From: an uncultured Bacteroidales bacterium
Lineage (GTDB): Bacteria > Bacteroidota > Bacteroidia > Bacteroidales > UBA932
Direction of reading: 5' to 3'
DNA length: 8,452 bases
Assembly: GCA_946617545.1 (NCBI GenBank)
Contig: CAMOKK010000052.1
Location: 1 to 8,452 of the forward strand
Part shown: piece by piece, positions 5,523 through 8,452 of the stretch
Position numbering within the stretch: the first letter of the stretch is position 1
Layout of the letters: every line of letters starts with the position of its first letter
The notes under the pieces: generated by a model
The model's database searches: none
Told to the model about the DNA's origin: nothing
What the model saw: only the letters and a program-made list of their open reading frames with translations
Made by a program: the position numbers and the translations under genes

Positions 5523-7313
5523 ATGAAAAAATCGCTCTTGAAATTCACGCTGGCCACCGCTGCACTCCTGCTGGGAGCCGCCGTCGCCCGTCCCTGCACC
5601 AACGTCATCATCTCCCGCGGTGCCTCTACAGACGGCTCTGTGCTGGTTTCTTATGCGGCCGATTCCCATACCCTCTTCGGAGAGCTGTACTACAGGCCCG
5701 CCAAGGACTGGAAGGCCGGCAGCACCCTGCAGATTTACGACTGGGACTCCAACAAACCCTTGGGCGTAATAGAGCAGGTTCCCCATACTTTCCAGACCGT
5801 AGGCAACATGAACGAGCACCAGCTCATCATCACGGAAACCACCTGGGGCGGCCGTGCAGAGCTGGAAGACAAGACCGGAGGCATTGACTACGGTTCCCTC
5901 ATCTACATTACCCTGCAGCGTGCCAAAACGGCCCGTGAAGCCATCCAGACCATCGTCTCCCTGGCCAACGAATACGGCTACGCCTCGGAAGGAGAGACCT
6001 TCTCCATCGCCGACAAGAACGAAGCCTGGATCATGGAACTGATTGGCAAGGGTACCAACATGCGCAACGGCTACAACACGCAGAAGGGCATCGTCTGGGT
6101 GGCCATGCGCGTGCCCGACGGGGCCATCTGCGCCCACGCCAACCAGGCCCGCATCGGCAAATTCCCCATGAATGACCCCGAGAACTGCCTCTATGCCCCG
6201 GACGTGATTTCCTTCGCCCGCCGCAAGGGCTATTTTGACGGAGAAGACAAGGACTTCAGCTTCAAGAAGGCCTACTGCCCTGTCGATTTTGGCACCGTCC
6301 GCGGGTGCGACGCCCGTGCCTGGAGCGCCTTCAACATCCTCACGGACGGCTGGTTCTCCTTCTATGATGAGAAGGGCAACGCCGTTACCCGGGACGCCTA
6401 TACCTATTTGGACTATGTGATGGGCCGCAACCTGGAGGGAGACATTCCCCTCTTTGTGTTCCCCCGCAAGAAGATTGGCGTCAAGGACGTGGCCGATGTG
6501 ATGAGAGACCACTACGAGGGCACCCCCATGGACATGACCCAGGATATCGGAGCCGGTGGAAACGCCCTTCCGTACCGCTGGCGTCCCATGGAATTCACCG
6601 TCGAGGGCAGCACCTATGTGAACGAGCGTGCCATCGCCACCCAGCAGACCGGCTTCTGGATGGTGGGCCAGGCCCGCAACTATGTCCCCGACGTGGTGGG
6701 AGGCATCCTCTGGTTCGGTACGGACGACGCCGCCACCTCCTATCTCACGCCCATCTACACCAGCGTGACCAAGGTGCCGGAATGCTTCCGCGAGGGCAAC
6801 GGAGACCGCCTGCACTATTCTCCCACCGCCTCCTTCTGGGTGAACAACCGCATCTCCAACGCCTGCTACAAAATGTATAACCAGATGGCCCCCTATGTGC
6901 GCGAGCGCATAGACCGCTTCGAGGTGGAACAGATGGAGCACCGCACCCACTCGGTGGACAGCATGGCCGTGGTCATGTACAACCAGGTAGTAGTGAAACT
7001 GCAGAAGAAGCTGGAATCCAAGCACGACACCATGGTATCGGCCAAACCCTTTGCCAAGATTGTCAAATACGTCACCAACTACTGCATGGACACCGCCGAG
7101 CAGCAGTTTGACAAATGGAAGAACCTGGAGGTAGAGCTGCTGGTGAAATTCATGGACGGCAACGTGCTTCCCCAGGACGAGGACGGAAGGTTCATCCACG
7201 CCAAGTACAGCGAGGGAATGCCTGCCAAAGTGGAGCAGCCTGGCTATACAGACCTCTGGAAGGAGACGGTGGCCCGGGAGCATGGCATGACCATCCGCGC
7301 ACCCAAACAGTAA
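5523..7313 (+). CDS. Secreted C69-family (U34) dipeptidase, Ntn-type cysteine peptidase (596 aa)
   Basis: The protein is likely an exported peptidase that splits dipeptides, as the founding family member PepD of Lactobacillus does. Residues 1-22 form a signal peptide (MKKSLLKF, an alanine/leucine core, then AVA), followed by RPCTNVIISRGASTDGS. Cys25 in this context is the expected N-terminal nucleophile, exposed by processing, and the Cys-Thr-Asn start followed by a DGS segment is the family signature. It is not a lipobox, because residues before the cysteine are Arg-Pro. Further family-like stretches follow: SYAADSHTLFGELYY, HQLIITETTWGGR, ANEYGYASEGETFSIADKNEAWIMELIG and WVAMRVPDGAICAHANQARI. 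The length suits Bacteroidota members, which carry a longer C-terminal half than the roughly 470-residue Lactobacillus enzyme. The stop codon overlaps the next start (TAATG), so the CYTH gene is probably translated from the same mRNA. Likely role: nutrient dipeptide use in the periplasm. Confidence 0.93.
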   Translation: MKKSLLKFTLATAALLLGAAVARPCTNVIISRGASTDGSVLVSYAADSHTLFGELYYRPAKDWKAGSTLQIYDWDSNKPLGVIEQVPHTFQTVGNMNEHQLIITETTWGGRAELEDKTGGIDYGSLIYITLQRAKTAREAIQTIVSLANEYGYASEGETFSIADKNEAWIMELIGKGTNMRNGYNTQKGIVWVAMRVPDGAICAHANQARIGKFPMNDPENCLYAPDVISFARRKGYFDGEDKDFSFKKAYCPVDFGTVRGCDARAWSAFNILTDGWFSFYDEKGNAVTRDAYTYLDYVMGRNLEGDIPLFVFPRKKIGVKDVADVMRDHYEGTPMDMTQDIGAGGNALPYRWRPMEFTVEGSTYVNERAIATQQTGFWMVGQARNYVPDVVGGILWFGTDDAATSYLTPIYTSVTKVPECFREGNGDRLHYSPTASFWVNNRISNACYKMYNQMAPYVRERIDRFEVEQMEHRTHSVDSMAVVMYNQVVVKLQKKLESKHDTMVSAKPFAKIVKYVTNYCMDTAEQQFDKWKNLEVELLVKFMDGNVLPQDEDGRFIHAKYSEGMPAKVEQPGYTDLWKETVAREHGMTIRAPKQ

Positions 7314-7783
7314 TGGCTCGCGAAATCGAAAGAAAGTTTTTGGTCAAGGGCAGTTTCAAGGAGGCTGCCTTTGCCGCCCTCCGCATCAGCCAGGGCTATA
7401 TCTGCCGGGGCAGCGGCCGCACGGTGCGGGTACGCATCCGCGGAGAACAGGGCTTCCTTACCATCAAAGGCCCGTCGGCCGATGGCGGCCTCAGCCGCTT
7501 CGAGTGGGAAAAGGAGATTCCCGTCCGGGAGGCCCGGGAGCTGATGACGCTTTGCGAGCCCGGCATCATAGACAAGACCCGGCATCTGGTAAAAGCCGGA
7601 AAACACACCTTCGAGGTGGACGAATTCCACGGAGACAACGAGGGCCTGATTGTGGCCGAAGTGGAACTGGACGCGCCGGACGAAGCCTTTGAACGGCCTT
7701 CCTGGTTAGGAGAGGAAGTAACCGGAGACCGGCGTTACTACAACGCCAGTCTTTCGCTGAACCCGTATAAGAATTGGAAATAA
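7313..7783 (+). CDS. CYTH-domain / triphosphate tunnel metalloenzyme (156 aa)
   Basis: This is a small soluble cytoplasmic protein consisting of just the CYTH barrel. All tunnel signatures are visible: ExExK at Glu4, Glu6, Lys8; RVRIR (Arg39, 41, 43); Lys52 in TIKGP; Glu64/Glu66; KTR (Lys88, Arg90); EVD (Glu101, Asp103); EVE (Glu116, Glu118); and the late GDRRYYN. Stand-alone bacterial CYTH proteins of this size mostly hydrolyse inorganic tripolyphosphate with a divalent metal, and some relatives are thiamine triphosphatases or class IV adenylate cyclases. The substrate cannot be read here, but tripolyphosphatase is the best guess. I chose the ATG at 7313, which overlaps the dipeptidase TAA by one base and places the ExExK motif at the N-terminus as in relatives; the open frame extends upstream only as a shadow of the dipeptidase. 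hppA starts 35 bases downstream. Confidence 0.92.
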   Translation: MAREIERKFLVKGSFKEAAFAALRISQGYICRGSGRTVRVRIRGEQGFLTIKGPSADGGLSRFEWEKEIPVREARELMTLCEPGIIDKTRHLVKAGKHTFEVDEFHGDNEGLIVAEVELDAPDEAFERPSWLGEEVTGDRRYYNASLSLNPYKNWK

Positions 7784-7787
7784 TTCT

Positions 7788-7795
7788 TATATTTG
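7788..7795 (+). promoter_or_regulatory. Possible -7 element (TATATTTG) for hppA
   Basis: TATATTTG matches the Bacteroidota TAnnTTTG element and lies in the 35-base gap between the CYTH stop and the hppA start, giving a leader of about 15-20 bases. No TTTG is found at the expected distance upstream; a TTG at 7774-7776 is only 11 bases away. hppA may therefore have its own promoter as well as read-through from the dipeptidase-CYTH unit. Confidence 0.4.
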
Positions 7796-7818
7796 TCCTT
7801 GCAAATAACACCAAAACT

Positions 7819-8452
7819 ATGAACTGGCTTTTCTATCTGGTTCCCGCCGCCGCATTGCTGGCGCTTCTGTTCGCCTGGATTTTCTTCCGGCAGATGTACA
7901 GGGAGAGCGAAGGAACCCCTACCATGAAAGAAATCGCACAGTATGTGCGCGAGGGTGCCATGGCATACCTCAAACAACAGTATAAGGTAGTGGTTGTGGT
8001 ATTTCTGGTCCTGGCCGCTTTGTTTGCCGTCCTGGCCTATGGCTTTGGCGTACAGAACCCTTGGGTGCCGTTCGCCTTCCTCACGGGCGGCCTGTTCAGC
8101 GGCCTGGCGGGCTTCGTGGGCATGAAGACGGCCACCTACGCCAGCGCCCGCACGGCCAACGCCACCATGCGCAGCCTCAACAGCGGCCTCAAGATAGCCT
8201 TCCGCTCCGGCGCCGTGATGGGCCTCACCGTGGTGGGTCTGGGCCTTTTGGACATTGCCATCTGGTGGAGCGTCCTCAAGATTTTTTACGACCCCTCCGA
8301 CGCCCAGAACCTGGTTGTGATTACCACCACCATGCTCACCTTCGGCATGGGTGCCTCCACACAGGCGCTCTTTGCCCGCGTGGGCGGCGGTATCTACACC
8401 AAGGCGGCCGACGTAGGGGCCGACATTGTGGGTAAAGTGGAGCAGGACATCC
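7819..8452 (+). CDS. hppA: Membrane-bound ion-translocating inorganic pyrophosphatase, N-terminal 211 codons
   Basis: This integral membrane enzyme hydrolyses pyrophosphate and uses the energy to pump H+ or Na+ out of the cytoplasm. The visible part starts MNWLFYLVPAAALLALLF (first membrane helix), then a conserved cytosolic loop with EIAQYVREGAMAYLKQQYK, further hydrophobic helices, FVGMKTATYASARTANA, and finally GGGIYTKAADVGADIVGKVE, where Lys195, Asp198 and Asp202 belong to the pyrophosphate/Mg binding site. The start at 7819 gives the usual short N-terminus. The full protein is about 700-750 residues in bacteria, so the rest lies beyond the window. Whether it pumps Na+ or H+, and whether it needs K+, depends on residues further on that are not visible. 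The upstream CYTH protein may supply pyrophosphate from tripolyphosphate. Confidence 0.97.
   Translation, partial: MNWLFYLVPAAALLALLFAWIFFRQMYRESEGTPTMKEIAQYVREGAMAYLKQQYKVVVVVFLVLAALFAVLAYGFGVQNPWVPFAFLTGGLFSGLAGFVGMKTATYASARTANATMRSLNSGLKIAFRSGAVMGLTVVGLGLLDIAIWWSVLKIFYDPSDAQNLVVITTTMLTFGMGASTQALFARVGGGIYTKAADVGADIVGKVEQDI

Noticed and set aside
5589..5597. Cys25 of the dipeptidase as a lipoprotein attachment site
   Set aside because: The residues before it are Ala-Arg-Pro, which do not fit a lipobox, and Cys-Thr-Asn at this place is the C69 nucleophile signature.
5478..7283. A 601-codon open frame on the minus strand opposite the dipeptidase gene
   Set aside because: It lies wholly antisense to a gene with a clear signal peptide and family motifs. 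Its translation is His/Val/Gly-rich with no recognisable domain, as expected from an antisense frame of a GC-rich gene.

Overview
The window looks like chromosomal DNA from a Bacteroidota species, probably a GC-rich member of Bacteroidales. The evidence is Bacteroidota-type promoter elements (TAnnTTTG, once with a TTTG 20 bases upstream), a PheS carrying the four-cysteine insert I know from that phylum, a secreted C69 dipeptidase of Bacteroides-like length, and AT-rich leaders between GC-rich genes. I cannot assign a genus. The window is densely coding. The longest gene-free stretch is about 160 bases, and I see no rRNA, tRNA, CRISPR array, transposase or phage gene.

The layout is divergent around positions 5461-5522. 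Leftward (minus strand), in transcription order, there are a small secreted helical protein, pheS, a 160-base gap filled by a striking imperfect palindrome, and then three genes joined by ATGA stop/start overlaps: two secreted or membrane-anchored SGNH/GDSL-type proteins and an MBOAT acyltransferase cut by the left edge. Rightward (plus strand) there are a secreted C69-family dipeptidase, a CYTH/triphosphate-tunnel protein whose start overlaps the dipeptidase stop by one base, and the first 211 codons of a membrane ion-pumping pyrophosphatase (hppA).

The SGNH-SGNH-MBOAT trio resembles the logic of AlgI/AlgJ/AlgX and PatA/PatB systems, in which the membrane protein passes acetyl groups outward and SGNH partners place them on, or remove them from, a cell-surface polymer. 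The acceptor here is unknown. On the other side, the CYTH protein (possible tripolyphosphatase, yielding PPi) lies next to a PPi-driven ion pump, which suggests a link in phosphate-anhydride use, but this is inference from position only.

The observation that ordinary annotation would miss is at 3851-3969. The DNA between pheS and the acyltransferase operon is a roughly 119-base imperfect palindrome centred on 3910, with a perfect 15-bp inner stem and an 11-of-12 outer stem. It begins directly at the pheS stop codon.
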